From contig NZ_JRKO01000015.1 in NCBI RefSeq assembly GCF_000763885.1, forward strand, positions 1 to 64,000: DNA of 64,000 nucleotides, read 5' to 3'. Within the stretch, counting starts at the first letter, position 1; every line of letters starts with the position of its first letter. The translations under genes were made by a program, and so were the position numbers. The notes below the pieces were generated by a model that saw only the letters and a list, made by a program, of their open reading frames with translations, was not told where the DNA came from and did not search any database. The stretch is from Paracoccus versutus (lineage in GTDB: Bacteria; Pseudomonadota; Alphaproteobacteria; Rhodobacterales; Rhodobacteraceae). Of this stretch, positions 17,541 through 26,876 are shown piece by piece.

Positions 17541-17678
17541 TCACGCTATGGGCACGGTTCCCCCGTCGATCACATGTTCCGTGCCGGTGATGACTGCTGC
17601 CCGATCTGAGGCGAGAAAGGCGATCAGGCTGGCCACCTCGGCCGACTTCGCGAGACGGCCGCCCTGCCGCTTGGCAAG
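17541..17678 (-). pseudogene. C-terminal remnant of a short-chain dehydrogenase
   Basis: About 45 codons on the minus strand translate to the end of a classical [19 protein letters not shown], then [11 protein letters not shown] and the stop at 17541-17543. Upstream of ~17680 the likeness ends abruptly and a LysR fragment on the other strand begins. No start or cofactor-binding region remains, so it is dead. Confidence 0.7.
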
Positions 17679-17694
17679 CCGCAGTACTATCGCC

Positions 17695-17838
17695 ACCGGC
17701 CGCATGGTCCGCCTGCTGGAGGAATGGACCCCGCCGCACCCGGGCTTCTGCCTGTATTCCCCCGGCCCGAATCCGCCGGTGAGGTTCACCGCCTTCCTCG
17801 CGATGGCGCGAGAAAGGGCGGCCCAAGGGGGCAGATAG
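17695..17838 (+). pseudogene. C-terminal remnant of a LysR-family regulator
   Basis: The plus-strand frame ending at 17838 reads [20 protein letters not shown] and continues to a [10 protein letters not shown] helix. This is the typical last segment of LysR effector-binding domains. The helix-turn-helix and most of the ligand domain are absent. Its truncated side abuts the truncated side of the SDR fragment on the opposite strand. Confidence 0.65.
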
Positions 17839-18100
17839 GCCCGTTGCGGCCTATACATATGAGCGACTTCCGCAGCCACGCCAGGCTCTCGATTGCGAAC
17901 CGCAGCCGGCACATGGCGAGCGACGGCACCATCCCCGGCCGGTGATCTGGCCCGAAGCGGTCATTCGAGATCCCCTCGCGCAGGCGGTCTGCCTCCCCTT
18001 AGTCGGCATAGAGGCCGCCACTAAACAACACTTGCGAAAGCGAAGATTTTACGAGTAGCTGGCAAGTGATGCAACTATTCATGGAAGGTCACTGCCAGAT

Positions 18101-19779
18101 ATGTTGCTGGAACATCTGATATTCAAGAACGGACCTAAGCCCGAGGCACCCCCGCTTGAGATCGCTCCGGGGCGCGTGACCATATTTGTCGGCCCTAACA
18201 ACGGTGGTAAAAGTTCCGCTCTTCGCGACATCACCAACGAATTCGTCTTCAATCAGGCTCACGACCAGCATGTGGTTTCTGAGGTGAGAGTTGCGAATAT
18301 TACAAGGGAGCGAGCAGAGCAAAAGATTTCAAAATTCCGCGTTCCAGAAGTTGGAGAAACACCCGAGCGGCGGATATTCATGCGCAGGAATATGGGCCGT
18401 CAGGAGGTTAATGAGCAATATCTTCTTGATAACCTATTGAATCAATTCAATCAGCGGCCGCGCGATCAAAACTACAACTGGCAATACATTTCTCAGCATC
18501 TATTAAGTATGTTCGCGCTCAATCTAACGGGCGAGAGCCGTCTGGGGCTTGTAAATCAGTCTCAGGCACAAAGATTGATCGATCCGGCCCAGACGACGAT
18601 CGCAGCCTTGTTCCAAGACGATGCTCTTCGACATGCTCTATCGGATATCATCTATGATTCGTTCCAGATGCATCTCGTGATTGATGCCACCGACATGGGA
18701 TCATTCGCATATGCATTGTCAGAAACGAGGCCGCCTGCTGAAATCGAGCGCGCTTTTACGGCTGAGGCCATCGAGTTTTTTCGAAATTCGCACGCTCTTT
18801 CCGCATCGAGCGATGGGACAAAAGCGTTTGTTGGCGTTCTGTCGGAGGTCATTGCAGGCGATGTGGAAGTTCTAATCATTGATGAGCCGGAAGCATTTCT
18901 ACATCCCGGCCTCGCCTACACGCTTGGCAGGCAGATATGGCTCAAATCGGTGCAGACAAGCAGCTTTTCGCTGCGACGCACAGCCCGCATTTCCTAATGG
19001 GTTGCCTTTCAGCGGGCTTACCGATCGATGTTGTGCGACTCACGCATCGGGCAAGAAGAGGAACGGCGCAGCTATTACCTGCGGCGCGGCTGTCACAAAT
19101 GATGAACGATCCCCTGCTACGATCTGTGGGGGTGGTCTCGGCCTTATTTTATGAATCTGCTGTAGTCGTTGAGGCGGATGCCGATCGCGCATTCTATGAG
19201 GAGATCAACAATAGGCCAAATCTATACTCTCCGCCAAGCGTCCGCCATGCAACATTTCTCAATGCTCACAACAAGCAAACGGCCTCAGAAATCGTGGCGG
19301 AGCTACGCCAAGTTGGCGTGCCGTCAGCGCTGGTAGTTGACATCGACTGGATCAAAGAAGACGGGCAGGTCTGCACCAAGTACCTCAATGCCGCTGGCAT
19401 ACCAGAAGGACTGCGACAGGGCCTACGAAACACACGTCAAACCGTGAGAGCATATCTTCATGCTGCCAACCCTGATTATAAAAGACAGGGAGGGATCGCC
19501 CTGCTAACTGGCGATGAGCTTGCTACAGCGGTAGCGTTTTTCAACCAGATGGAGACCTATGGCCTGTTCACGGTGCGCGCTGGAGAACTTGAATCATGGT
19601 TACCCCATTTGAACTGTAACCGTAATAAATCGGTCTGGCTGGGCGAAATGTTCGCCGCACTGGGATCGGACCCGTCCCTTGCCGCATATGTAAGACCCGC
19701 ACAGGATGATGTGTGGGAATTTTTACGCAACATAGCGGCTTGGGTCTCAAACACAGATAGACTGGGGATGGGAACCTAG
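18101..19779 (+). pseudogene. AAA/ABC-type ATPase with TOPRIM-like C-terminus (OLD-like), interrupted by a frameshift
   Basis: Two overlapping frames together make one protein of ~557 residues. The first (18101-18997) has Walker A GPNNGGKS (31-38) and Walker B VEVLIIDEPEAFLHPG. Near 18935 it goes out of frame, and the second frame carries on with the expected switch motif LFAATHSPHF, then a TOPRIM-like part (VVVEADADRAFYEE and VVDIDWIKEDG). Restoring one base near 18935 joins them. Either the gene is inactivated or the base is an assembly error. Its GC is clearly lower than the flanks, indicating transfer. OLD-family nucleases include phage-defence proteins (for example GajA), but no UvrD-like partner is present. 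Confidence 0.7.
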
Positions 19780-19830
19780 AGTTGCTGAACAGACGTACGG
19801 TCATTTTCCGCCCATGTCGCCGCCGCCCCC

Positions 19831-20730
19831 TCAGCTATCGACCTGCGGGGTGAGGCTCCTGCGGATCTCCTGCCCATCCCGGCCCGGCGGCGATCCGAAC
19901 AGGCGGCGATATTCCCTGCTGAACTGCGACGGGCTCTCATAGCCGATGGCGTAGCCGATCCGGGCGACATCGGCACTGTCGGAGAGCAGCAGGCGGCGCG
20001 CCTCCTGCAGGCGAAGCTGCTTCTGGTACTGCACCGGCGTCATCGCCGTGACGGACTTGAAGTGGCGGTGGAAGGTCGCGGGGCTCATCCCGGCGACCTC
20101 GGCAAGCTGGCGCACATTCAGCTGATCCGCGAAGCCCTCGCGGATGCAAGCGATGGCCCGGCCGATCCGCGCCATGTGGCTGCCCGCAAGGCCGATCTGG
20201 CGCAGCGCCGGACCCATCGGCCCGTTCAGCAAAAGCCAGGTGATCTCCCGCCGGATCAGCGGTGCCAGGATCGCGATGTCGCGCGGCCGGTCGCACAGAG
20301 CCATCAACCGGCAGAGAGGATCGGCCAGATCCGATCTGAGCGCATGGACCGCCAGCGCCGCACCGGCGGGGGCATCGTCGATTCCATCCAGTTCCAACAG
20401 CAGGTCGGAGATCGTCGCGGGGTCCAGCGCAAGGCTGAAAGCTAGATAGGGCCGCTCTGGCGTCGCGCGGGTGATCTCGGCCCGGATCGGCACCTCCATC
20501 GACGCGATCAGGCATTTCCCGGCGTCATAGCGATAGGCGCGCTCGCCAAGCATGCTGGTCTTGGCGCCCTGCGCCACGACGCAGAGCGACGGGCGGTAGA
20601 CGGCATGGATCGGCCCGGTCGGCGCGGTGACCGAGGTCAGGAACAGCCCCTCGATCGGGGTTTCCCGGCCATGCGCCTGCCACTGGCGGGCGATCAACTC
20701 CTTGAGCGGAGCAAGATGCTGGTTTTCCAT
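19831..20730 (-). CDS. AraC-family transcriptional regulator (AraC_N type)
   Basis: A 299-residue regulator. The N-terminal ~190 residues are the AraC_N domain often paired with aldo-keto reductases (PTGPIHAVYRPSLCVVAQG, VPIRAEITRATPERPYLA). The C-terminus has the double helix-turn-helix, seen from NVRQLAEVAGMSPATFHRHF and the closing IGYESPSQFSREYRRLFG. It is divergent from the aldo-keto reductase at 20904, with ~170 bp between them, and probably controls it in response to an aldehyde-type signal. A start three codons upstream (20739) is possible. Confidence 0.9.
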   Translation of the reverse strand: MENQHLAPLKELIARQWQAHGRETPIEGLFLTSVTAPTGPIHAVYRPSLCVVAQGAKTSMLGERAYRYDAGKCLIASMEVPIRAEITRATPERPYLAFSLALDPATISDLLLELDGIDDAPAGAALAVHALRSDLADPLCRLMALCDRPRDIAILAPLIRREITWLLLNGPMGPALRQIGLAGSHMARIGRAIACIREGFADQLNVRQLAEVAGMSPATFHRHFKSVTAMTPVQYQKQLRLQEARRLLLSDSADVARIGYAIGYESPSQFSREYRRLFGSPPGRDGQEIRRSLTPQVDS

Positions 20731-20903
20731 GCCGCACAATCTAGGATTCCTGCGCGCGGTTCACAGCCCGAAATCGGCGCGCATGAGAGGATCGTGCAAG
20801 GATTTGCGAGGATCGGCGTCGCGATCCTGGGCAGGGCAGCCCTATTTTCGCCCTGACCCGGCGGCATTCCGCCCCCGACGTCTCCGACATGAAGGAACAT
20901 CCC

Positions 20904-21941
20904 ATGCGCTACCGCACTCTCGGCCCCAGCGGCCTGCTGGTCTCGGAACTCTGCCTCGGCACCATGACCTTCGGCGGCTCGGACGGCATGTGGGGCCAGA
21001 TCGGCCAGCTGCGCCAGGACGAGGCCGACACGCTGGTCAAGGCGGCCCTCGATGCCGGCATCAACTTCATCGACACCGCCAATGTCTATGCCGGCGGCGA
21101 AAGCGAGCGGATCCTCGGCCAGGCTATCCGCAACCTCGGCATTCCGCGCGACGAGGTGGTGATCGCGACCAAGGTTCTTGGGCCGATGGGCGAGGGCCCG
21201 AACGCCCGCGGCGCCTCGCGCGGCCATATCATGGCGCAGGCCAAGGCCAGCCTGGAGCGGCTGCAGATGGATCACATCGACCTCTACCAGATCCACGGCT
21301 TCGATCCGCTGACCCCGATTGCCGAGACGCTGGAAGCGCTCGACACGCTCGTGCGGCAGGGCCATGTGCGTTATATCGGCCTGTCGAACTGGGCGGCCTG
21401 GCAGATCGTCAAGGCGGTCGGCATCACCGAGGCGCGCAAGCTGGCGCCGATCCTGTCCCTGCAGGCCTATTACACGCTGGTCGGCCGCGATCTGGAACGC
21501 GAGATCGTGCCGATGCTGCAAGCCGAAGGCATCGGCTTGATGGTCTGGAGCCCGCTGGCGGGCGGGTTCCTGTCGGGCAAGTACAGCGATGGCAGCACCG
21601 GGAACGACGGTCGCCGGGCGAGTTTCGACTTCCCGCCGGTCGATCTGGCGCGCGGCGATGCCGCCATCGCCGTGATGCGCGGGATCGCATCGGCCGAGGG
21701 CTGCACGGTGGCGCAGGTGGCGCTGGCCTGGCTTCTGCACCAGCCGGTGGTGACCAGCGTGATCGTCGGGGCCAAGCGGATAGATCAGCTGCAGGACAAC
21801 ATCCGCTCGACGGAGGTGGCCCTCACCGCCGAGGACCTGGCGGCGCTCGACAGGGTGACGAGGCTCCCCGCCGAATATCCGGGCTGGATGCTGGAACGCC
21901 AGTCGCAATATCGCGCGGCCTTCGCCTCACGGAAGGGCTGA
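20904..21941 (+). CDS. Aldo/keto reductase
   Basis: A 345-residue NADPH-dependent oxidoreductase of the AKR superfamily. The catalytic tetrad is complete: D57 (FIDTANVY), Y62, K90 (ATKVLG) and H131 (YQIHGF). The C-terminal nucleotide-binding pieces (VIVGAKRIDQLQDNI) are present. It would reduce aldehydes or ketones in the cytoplasm. The ATG at 20904 is preceded by AAGGAA at good spacing; an ATG at 20889 would add five residues. It is divergent from the AraC regulator, the usual arrangement for stress-inducible reductases. Confidence 0.92.
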   Translation: MRYRTLGPSGLLVSELCLGTMTFGGSDGMWGQIGQLRQDEADTLVKAALDAGINFIDTANVYAGGESERILGQAIRNLGIPRDEVVIATKVLGPMGEGPNARGASRGHIMAQAKASLERLQMDHIDLYQIHGFDPLTPIAETLEALDTLVRQGHVRYIGLSNWAAWQIVKAVGITEARKLAPILSLQAYYTLVGRDLEREIVPMLQAEGIGLMVWSPLAGGFLSGKYSDGSTGNDGRRASFDFPPVDLARGDAAIAVMRGIASAEGCTVAQVALAWLLHQPVVTSVIVGAKRIDQLQDNIRSTEVALTAEDLAALDRVTRLPAEYPGWMLERQSQYRAAFASRKG

Positions 21942-22007
21942 GATCCCCGCGTCGCCCCGCCCGTAGGCGCGGGGTGACGGCGCTGGTGCTGGGCGGCGTT
22001 CGAACGG

Positions 22008-22042
22008 TTGAGACTATGCTCGAATCTGATATGATCGAGCAT
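22008..22042 (+). promoter_or_regulatory. parDE promoter with overlapping palindromic operator
   Basis: A -35 TTGAGA (22008-22013), a 16-bp spacer and a -10 TATGAT (22030-22035) precede parD. Overlapping them is a perfect inverted repeat with 8-bp arms, ATGCTCGA (22016-22023) and TCGAGCAT (22035-22042), separated by 11 bp. ParD-type antitoxins repress their own promoter through such sites. The parD ribosome site (GAAGGAGA) follows directly. Confidence 0.7.
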
Positions 22043-22057
22043 GAAGGAGATGTCGCC

Positions 22058-22300
22058 ATGCCCAACGTCCATCTGACGGAACCGATGCGGGATTATGTCG
22101 AGGGCCAGATCAGGTCCGGTGCCTATGCCAACCTCAGCGAGGTCGTGCGCGCTGGGATCCGCCTGCTGATGGAGAAGGACGGCGCAAGACAGTTCTATGC
22201 GCTGAAGGCGGAACTTGAGGAAGCTGCCGCCGCAGCCGAGGCAGGGGGCTTTGCGGAGTTCGACGCCCGTGCCTTCGAGCCGGACGCCTTCCGAGGCTGA
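22058..22300 (+). CDS. parD: ParD-like type II antitoxin
   Basis: An 80-residue ribbon-helix-helix protein. The N-terminal strand and helices (NVHLTEPMRDYVEGQIRSG, then YANLSEVVRAGIRLLME) are the DNA-binding core of the ParD/CC2985 family. The acidic tail (AEFDARAFEPDAFRG) would wrap the toxin. A strong ribosome site is present 7 bp upstream. The parE toxin gene follows after 8 bp. It neutralises ParE and represses the operon. Confidence 0.9.
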   Translation: MPNVHLTEPMRDYVEGQIRSGAYANLSEVVRAGIRLLMEKDGARQFYALKAELEEAAAAAEAGGFAEFDARAFEPDAFRG

Positions 22301-22308
22301 CCCTCCGA

Positions 22309-22623
22309 ATGGTGATCAGGCTATCCGACCTTGCCCGGCAGGATCTGGAGGAGATCCGCCAATATACGGTCGAACAGTGGGGCAGGGAGCAATGGCTGCG
22401 CTATTATCGGGGTCTCGCTTCCGCATTCGAGCGGATTGAGCAGGCGCCGCTCTCGGGCCGGCCGCGAGATCTGTTCCTGCCGGGGATGCGTTCGATCAGT
22501 TACGGAAAGCACATCATCTTCTACGCGCCGATCAAGGCCGCGGGAGGCGCGGTCGTCGTGCTGCGGATACTGCATCAGAGGCGGCACCTTCCCGCGCTGG
22601 TCTATTACGAAGACATTGAATGA
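22309..22623 (+). CDS. parE: ParE/RelE-superfamily toxin
   Basis: A 104-residue protein. It has the ParE layout: VIRLSDLARQDLEEIRQYTVEQWG, a central LSGRPRDLFLPGMRSISYGKH, and a C-terminal VVVLRILHQRRH strand. Characterised ParE toxins inhibit DNA gyrase; some relatives act on ribosomes, and the sequence alone does not decide. It is coupled to parD. The module lies between the aldo-keto reductase and an IS3 remnant, a common position for a mobile addiction module. Confidence 0.9.
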   Translation: MVIRLSDLARQDLEEIRQYTVEQWGREQWLRYYRGLASAFERIEQAPLSGRPRDLFLPGMRSISYGKHIIFYAPIKAAGGAVVVLRILHQRRHLPALVYYEDIE

Positions 22624-22740
22624 AATCGGCTTCGGGAGCTTTTTCGTGCTGCGGGACGCCTCTGGACCGGGAAGTGCCAGCCACACTTGAAAGCCCGACA
22701 GGAACTGGATATTCTGTTTTTATACAGATACTTACAGGGA

Positions 22741-23144
22741 GTGTTGATCTCGGTAGTTGCGAGTCCGCGCAACGATGTCTTCGTCGTTCTGGCCGCGGGG
22801 GATGCGACGCTGCGTGGGGCTGTGCTGTGCCAGCGCGCGGCACGGCTTGCGCTCCGTTGCACGCGGCTGGGCCGAACCTGGTCGATGCAGGCCCGACAGG
22901 GCGAGGGGCTGAAAAGCCTTCTCGTGCTGTCGCCGTCAGGATCGGCTTCCAGCGTCGGATCGGCAACCGCCTTGCGCAGCCGGTCCTTCTTCTGGAGGTC
23001 CTTCCACTGGCGCAGCCGGTCCCGGCTCATGCCGCCGAGCTGCAATAGGTCAGCGCGGAAACGCCGATCTGGCGCCATCGTCCTGCCCTGGCCGCGCAGC
23101 ACTTCAACCCGCCGCAACTTCGGCTTGTGCCGCTTCCGTGCCAT
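22741..23144 (-). mobile_element. IS3-family (IS407-like) transposase remnant
   Basis: On the minus strand, from the ATG at complement 23142-23144, a decayed OrfA is readable: ARKRHKP, LRRVEVLRGQGRTMA, then LRQWKDLQKKDRLRKAVADP. Further on in shifted frames comes the start of OrfB (CRACIDQVRPS; KPCRALAQHSPTQRRIP). Internal pieces are missing and several frameshifts are needed, and the DDE catalytic part of OrfB is absent. No terminal inverted repeats were found. It occupies most of the 670-bp gap between parE and the TrmB-like gene. Confidence 0.7.
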
Positions 23145-23292
23145 TGCGCCCCGTGCTTCATGGCCGGAACCATCTTCCAGGATGGACCCGTTCAAGGGAG
23201 GTGGATCGGTCGCGGACGATTGCATCCCTGCTCCGGGCGCGTTAGTTGCAATGACTACCAGTCGCCATTGCCCGCATTGGAGGGACGATCCC

Positions 23293-24165
23293 GTGGATAT
23301 CGCAAACCCGCTTCAGACCCTTATTGCTGACCTGCAGGGCCTGCATTTCAGCGACTACGAATCCCGTGCCTATCTGGGGTTGCTGAAGATCCAGCCCGCG
23401 ACCGCCTATGAGGTGGCCAAGGAAGCGGGGCTTCCCAAGGCGAATGCCTATTCGGTGCTGGAAAGCCTGGTTCGGAAGGAGGCGGTGCAGCCGGTTTCCG
23501 AAAGCCCGGTCCGCTATACCGCGACGCCGCCGGACGTGCTGCTGTCGGCCATCGTCGAGACGACCGAGCGGCGCGCGGCCCGGATCAAGGAAGGGATCAG
23601 CAAGCTCGGCAATGTGCCGCAGCAGGAATATGTCTGGTCGATGACCGGGGCGCATGCCATCAACTCGCGTATCTCGCAGATGATCGACGCCTCGACCACG
23701 CATCTCTGGATCAAGGGGTCGGAGGACAATCTCGAGGGGCATCTCGACCAGCTCGAGGCGGCCGCGCGGCGCGGGGTGGACGTGCTGATCGTGCTGTTCG
23801 GCACCAAGGTCGAGCAGTTCTCCTGCGGGGGCCGCATCACGGTCATGCTGCACGAGGGCAATGGCATTCCGGTGGCGATGGCCCCCTATCTGATCAGCAT
23901 CACCCGCGATTTCGAGGAGGCGCTGGTGGCCGAGTTCGGCAGCCAGCCGCACGGTTCCTATACGCGCAACAAGCCCCTGGTGAACATCTTCGACAGCCTG
24001 ATCCGGCACGAGATCTATTTTTGCGAGATCTTCGCCATCTTCGGCGACGAGATCCAGAACCGCTTCGGCCCGGCCCTGTTCGAGCTGCGGCAGAAATACC
24101 TTCCCCCTCCGCAGGTCGAGACGCTTCGCAAGCTGATCGGCGTTGGGGACGACGCGAACCCCTGA
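23293..24165 (+). CDS. TrmB-like transcriptional regulator
   Basis: A 290-residue regulator starting at GTG 23293, chosen because GGAGGG lies 8 bp upstream. The N-terminal winged helix (~15-80: YESRAYLGLLKIQPATAYEVAKEAG, KANAYSVLESLVRKEAV) is the TrmB DNA-binding domain. A linker helix follows, then a C-terminal domain with a phospholipase-D-like layout (HLWIKGSEDNL, VDVLIVLFG, HGSYTRNKPLV) that would bind the effector. Known TrmB proteins sense sugars. Here the convergent neighbour is operon I of the organic-acid island, so control of that island is the natural inference. Confidence 0.8.
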   Translation: MDIANPLQTLIADLQGLHFSDYESRAYLGLLKIQPATAYEVAKEAGLPKANAYSVLESLVRKEAVQPVSESPVRYTATPPDVLLSAIVETTERRAARIKEGISKLGNVPQQEYVWSMTGAHAINSRISQMIDASTTHLWIKGSEDNLEGHLDQLEAAARRGVDVLIVLFGTKVEQFSCGGRITVMLHEGNGIPVAMAPYLISITRDFEEALVAEFGSQPHGSYTRNKPLVNIFDSLIRHEIYFCEIFAIFGDEIQNRFGPALFELRQKYLPPPQVETLRKLIGVGDDANP

Positions 24166-24350
24166 GGCCCGCGCCGCATTGGATCGCGACGCCGGGTCCC
24201 TGCCGTTACCCGCAAGCGCCGCGCATGGCGGATGACCGGCGGTCGTCCTGTCCGTTGCGCGGCGGTCCTGGCGGATTTTCTGCAGGCCGATCCGCTGTCC
24301 GGCATGCCGGCGGAGGGCGGGGGCCGCGGCCAGCGGTCCCGCCCCTGGTG

Positions 24351-25322
24351 CTATTGCAGCAGGCCCAGATCGGTGAGCGAGGCCCTGAGCCGGTCGCGCT
24401 CGGTCGCGAGGAAGGTCATCGTCTCGTCGTGGCCCTTGACGTTTTCGGTCCAGTAATTCTCCGCGACTTCCTTTTTCCAGGCGTCGGTCGCGGCCATCTT
24501 CTGCAAGGCATCCTCCCAGAAGGCGATCTGCTCGGGCTCCATGCCTTGCGGGCCGATCACGCCGCGGAACGGGCCATAGACCACGTCATAGCCGAGTTCG
24601 GTCCATGTCGGCACATCAGACAGCGCCCCGCCCAGCCGCTCGGGCGCGCTGACCGCCAGGCATTTCACGTCGCCCGACCGGACATATTCCGCAAAGCTCG
24701 CGGCGGGGGCGATGGAAAAGTCGATATGCCGGCCAAGAAGCGCCGTCACCGCCTCGGACGCGCCCTTGAAGATCACGGTCTTGGGTTTCATCACGTCGAA
24801 GCCCACCGCCCCGGCAAGCTGCGCGAAGGCCACGTGGTTGTGGTTGCCCGGCGTGGTGGCGAAGCCGAAGCGGATCGCCTCGGGTTTTTCCTTCAGCGCC
24901 GCGACCAGATCCGCGGCGGTTTCCAGGTCGCTGTCGGCATGGACGGCAAAGCAGAGATATTCCGAAACCAGCGTCGCGATGGGGGTCAGGGCCTCGAAGG
25001 TCATGGGCGAGGTGCCCCGCAGCTCGTCGGTCAGGATGTTGGGCGAGGTGATCGAGATATAGTGCATGTCGCCCGGATGCCGGTTCATCGAGGCGAGGCC
25101 GACCGCCCCGCCGGCGCCGGGCTGGTTGATGACGTTGATCGGCTGGCCGACGATGCCGTCCTCCAGCACGCGCTCGATCGCTCGGGCGGTGCGGTCGAAG
25201 CCGCCGCCGGGCGAGGCGCCCACGATGATCTCGATCACGCGGGTCGGCTCGGCAGCCTGTGCGGCGGCGGCGCCTGCGGCCACGGCCAGGGCCATTGCAA
25301 CGATGCGGCTGAATGCAGCCAT
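24351..25322 (-). CDS. tctC: TTT-family solute-binding protein (TctC/BugT-like)
   Basis: A 323-residue periplasmic binding protein. The signal peptide (ALAVAAGAAAAQAA) and the Bug-family blocks ([52 protein letters not shown]) are clear. It captures a carboxylate and delivers it to TctAB. The AGGAGG ribosome site is 5 bp from the ATG. It is the last gene of operon I, 9 bp after tctA. The 185-bp gap to the convergent TrmB-like gene holds no gene. Confidence 0.93.
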   Translation of the reverse strand: MAAFSRIVAMALAVAAGAAAAQAAEPTRVIEIIVGASPGGGFDRTARAIERVLEDGIVGQPINVINQPGAGGAVGLASMNRHPGDMHYISITSPNILTDELRGTSPMTFEALTPIATLVSEYLCFAVHADSDLETAADLVAALKEKPEAIRFGFATTPGNHNHVAFAQLAGAVGFDVMKPKTVIFKGASEAVTALLGRHIDFSIAPAASFAEYVRSGDVKCLAVSAPERLGGALSDVPTWTELGYDVVYGPFRGVIGPQGMEPEQIAFWEDALQKMAATDAWKKEVAENYWTENVKGHDETMTFLATERDRLRASLTDLGLLQ

Positions 25323-25331
25323 GGTGTCCTC

Positions 25332-26876
25332 CTATTGGGTTTGCGGTCTTTTTTCCTTTTTCGCCGCGCGCCGAAGCGCACGGTTCCGCGGGCTCATCAG
25401 CCGGGTGGCGGGCAGGATCGCCGCCAGCAGCACAAGAAGCGCGCTGAGGCCAAGGAACACCGCCGCGATGCCGCTGGGCACCAGCCCGGCCGGATCGCCG
25501 TCCGACAGGGAAAGCGCCTGGCGCAGCGATTGTTCCAGGCCGCCGCCCAGGGCGACCGCCAGCACCAGCGGGGCCAGCGGCACCTGCGCGCTGCGCAGCA
25601 GGAAGCCGATGACGCCGAAGACCAGCGCCACCTGGATGTCGAAGACGTTGTTGTTCAGCGAATAGGCCCCGGTGACGGCCAGCAGCAGGATGATCGCGTT
25701 GAGGGGCGCGCCGGGCATCATCAGCATCCGCACGAAGATGCCGATGAAGGGAATGTTGAGGATCACGAGCACCACGTTCGCGACATAGAGGCTGCCGATG
25801 ATGCCCCAGACCAGGTCGGGATTTTCGGTGAAGAGATGCGGGCCCGGCTGGATGCCGAAGATCATCAGCGCCCCCAGCAGGATCGCCGTCGCCGACGATC
25901 CGGGCAGGCCCAGGGTGAAAAGCGGGATCAGCGCGCCGCCGACGCTGGCATTGTTGGCGGCCTCGGGGCCGGCCACGCCCTCGATCGCGCCCTTGCCGAA
26001 TTCTTCGGGGTGGCGGCTCGACCGGCGCTCGGCGGCATAGGAAAGAAGCGTCGCCACCGCCCCGCCCGCGCCCGGCACGACCCCCACCATGAAGCCGATG
26101 ACCGAGCCGCGCAGGAAGGAAAAGCGGCAGCGCTTCCATTCGGAGGGCTCCATCCACAGCCGTCCGACCGTCTCGACCTTGCCCCAGCGCCGGGCCATGA
26201 TCTCCTGGATGTTGGTAAAGACCTCGGAGATGCCGAAAAGGCCGATGATCACCGCGATGAGGCTGATCCCGTCGAAAAGGTTCGGCGAGTTCATGGTAAA
26301 GCGCGCCGCGCCGCTTTGCAGGTCGATGCCGACGGTGGCGATCATCAGGCCGATCACGATGGCCATGAGCCCCTTGACGGCCGCGCCCTGCATCAGCGTG
26401 GCGGTCGCGATCAGCGCAAAGGTCATCAGCGCGAAATATTCCGCAGGTCCGAAGCGCAGGGCGAAGCGCGCGATGGGCTCGGCCAGGAAGGTAAGCCCGA
26501 CAAGCCCGACGCTTCCCCCGATGAACGAGGCGACGGCGGCGCAGAAAAGCGCGGCACCCCCGCGCCCGCGCCGCGCCATCGGGTTGCCGTCGAGCATGGT
26601 GATGACCGACGAGACGTCGCCCGGCGTGTTGAGCAGGATCGACGAGATCGAGCCCCCGTACATCGAGCCGAAATAGATGCCGCAAAGCATGATCATGCCG
26701 CCCGTTGGGTCGAGCCCGTAGGTCAGCGGCAGCAGCAGCGCGATGCCGGTCGAGGGGCCGAGGCCGGGCAGCATCCCGATCCAGGTGCCCACGAACGCCC
26801 CGATCAGGACATAGACGAAGTTCCAGCCGGAAAAAGCGGTGGCGATGCCCGTGGCAAGAAAGGCGACGGTGTCCAT
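25332..26876 (-). CDS. tctA: TTT transporter large membrane subunit (TctA)
   Basis: A 514-residue integral membrane protein with about 10-12 helices. The family signatures GMLPGLGPSTGIALLLPLTYGLDP (split here as GMLPGLGP and LLLPLTYGLDP) near the N-terminus and the second PGAGGAVATLLSYA motif near the middle are present, as is the EEFGKGAIEGVAGPEAANN loop. It forms the sodium- or proton-driven channel of the tripartite tricarboxylate system. Its ATG shares one base with the stop of tctB, so translation is coupled. Confidence 0.93.
   Translation of the reverse strand: MDTVAFLATGIATAFSGWNFVYVLIGAFVGTWIGMLPGLGPSTGIALLLPLTYGLDPTGGMIMLCGIYFGSMYGGSISSILLNTPGDVSSVITMLDGNPMARRGRGGAALFCAAVASFIGGSVGLVGLTFLAEPIARFALRFGPAEYFALMTFALIATATLMQGAAVKGLMAIVIGLMIATVGIDLQSGAARFTMNSPNLFDGISLIAVIIGLFGISEVFTNIQEIMARRWGKVETVGRLWMEPSEWKRCRFSFLRGSVIGFMVGVVPGAGGAVATLLSYAAERRSSRHPEEFGKGAIEGVAGPEAANNASVGGALIPLFTLGLPGSSATAILLGALMIFGIQPGPHLFTENPDLVWGIIGSLYVANVVLVILNIPFIGIFVRMLMMPGAPLNAIILLLAVTGAYSLNNNVFDIQVALVFGVIGFLLRSAQVPLAPLVLAVALGGGLEQSLRQALSLSDGDPAGLVPSGIAAVFLGLSALLVLLAAILPATRLMSPRNRALRRAAKKEKRPQTQ

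Noticed and set aside
18937..19779. Separate gene starting at the ATG 18937
   Set aside because: It begins inside the ATPase domain, directly after Walker B. Splitting the catalytic core is not credible, so I read it as a frameshifted single gene.
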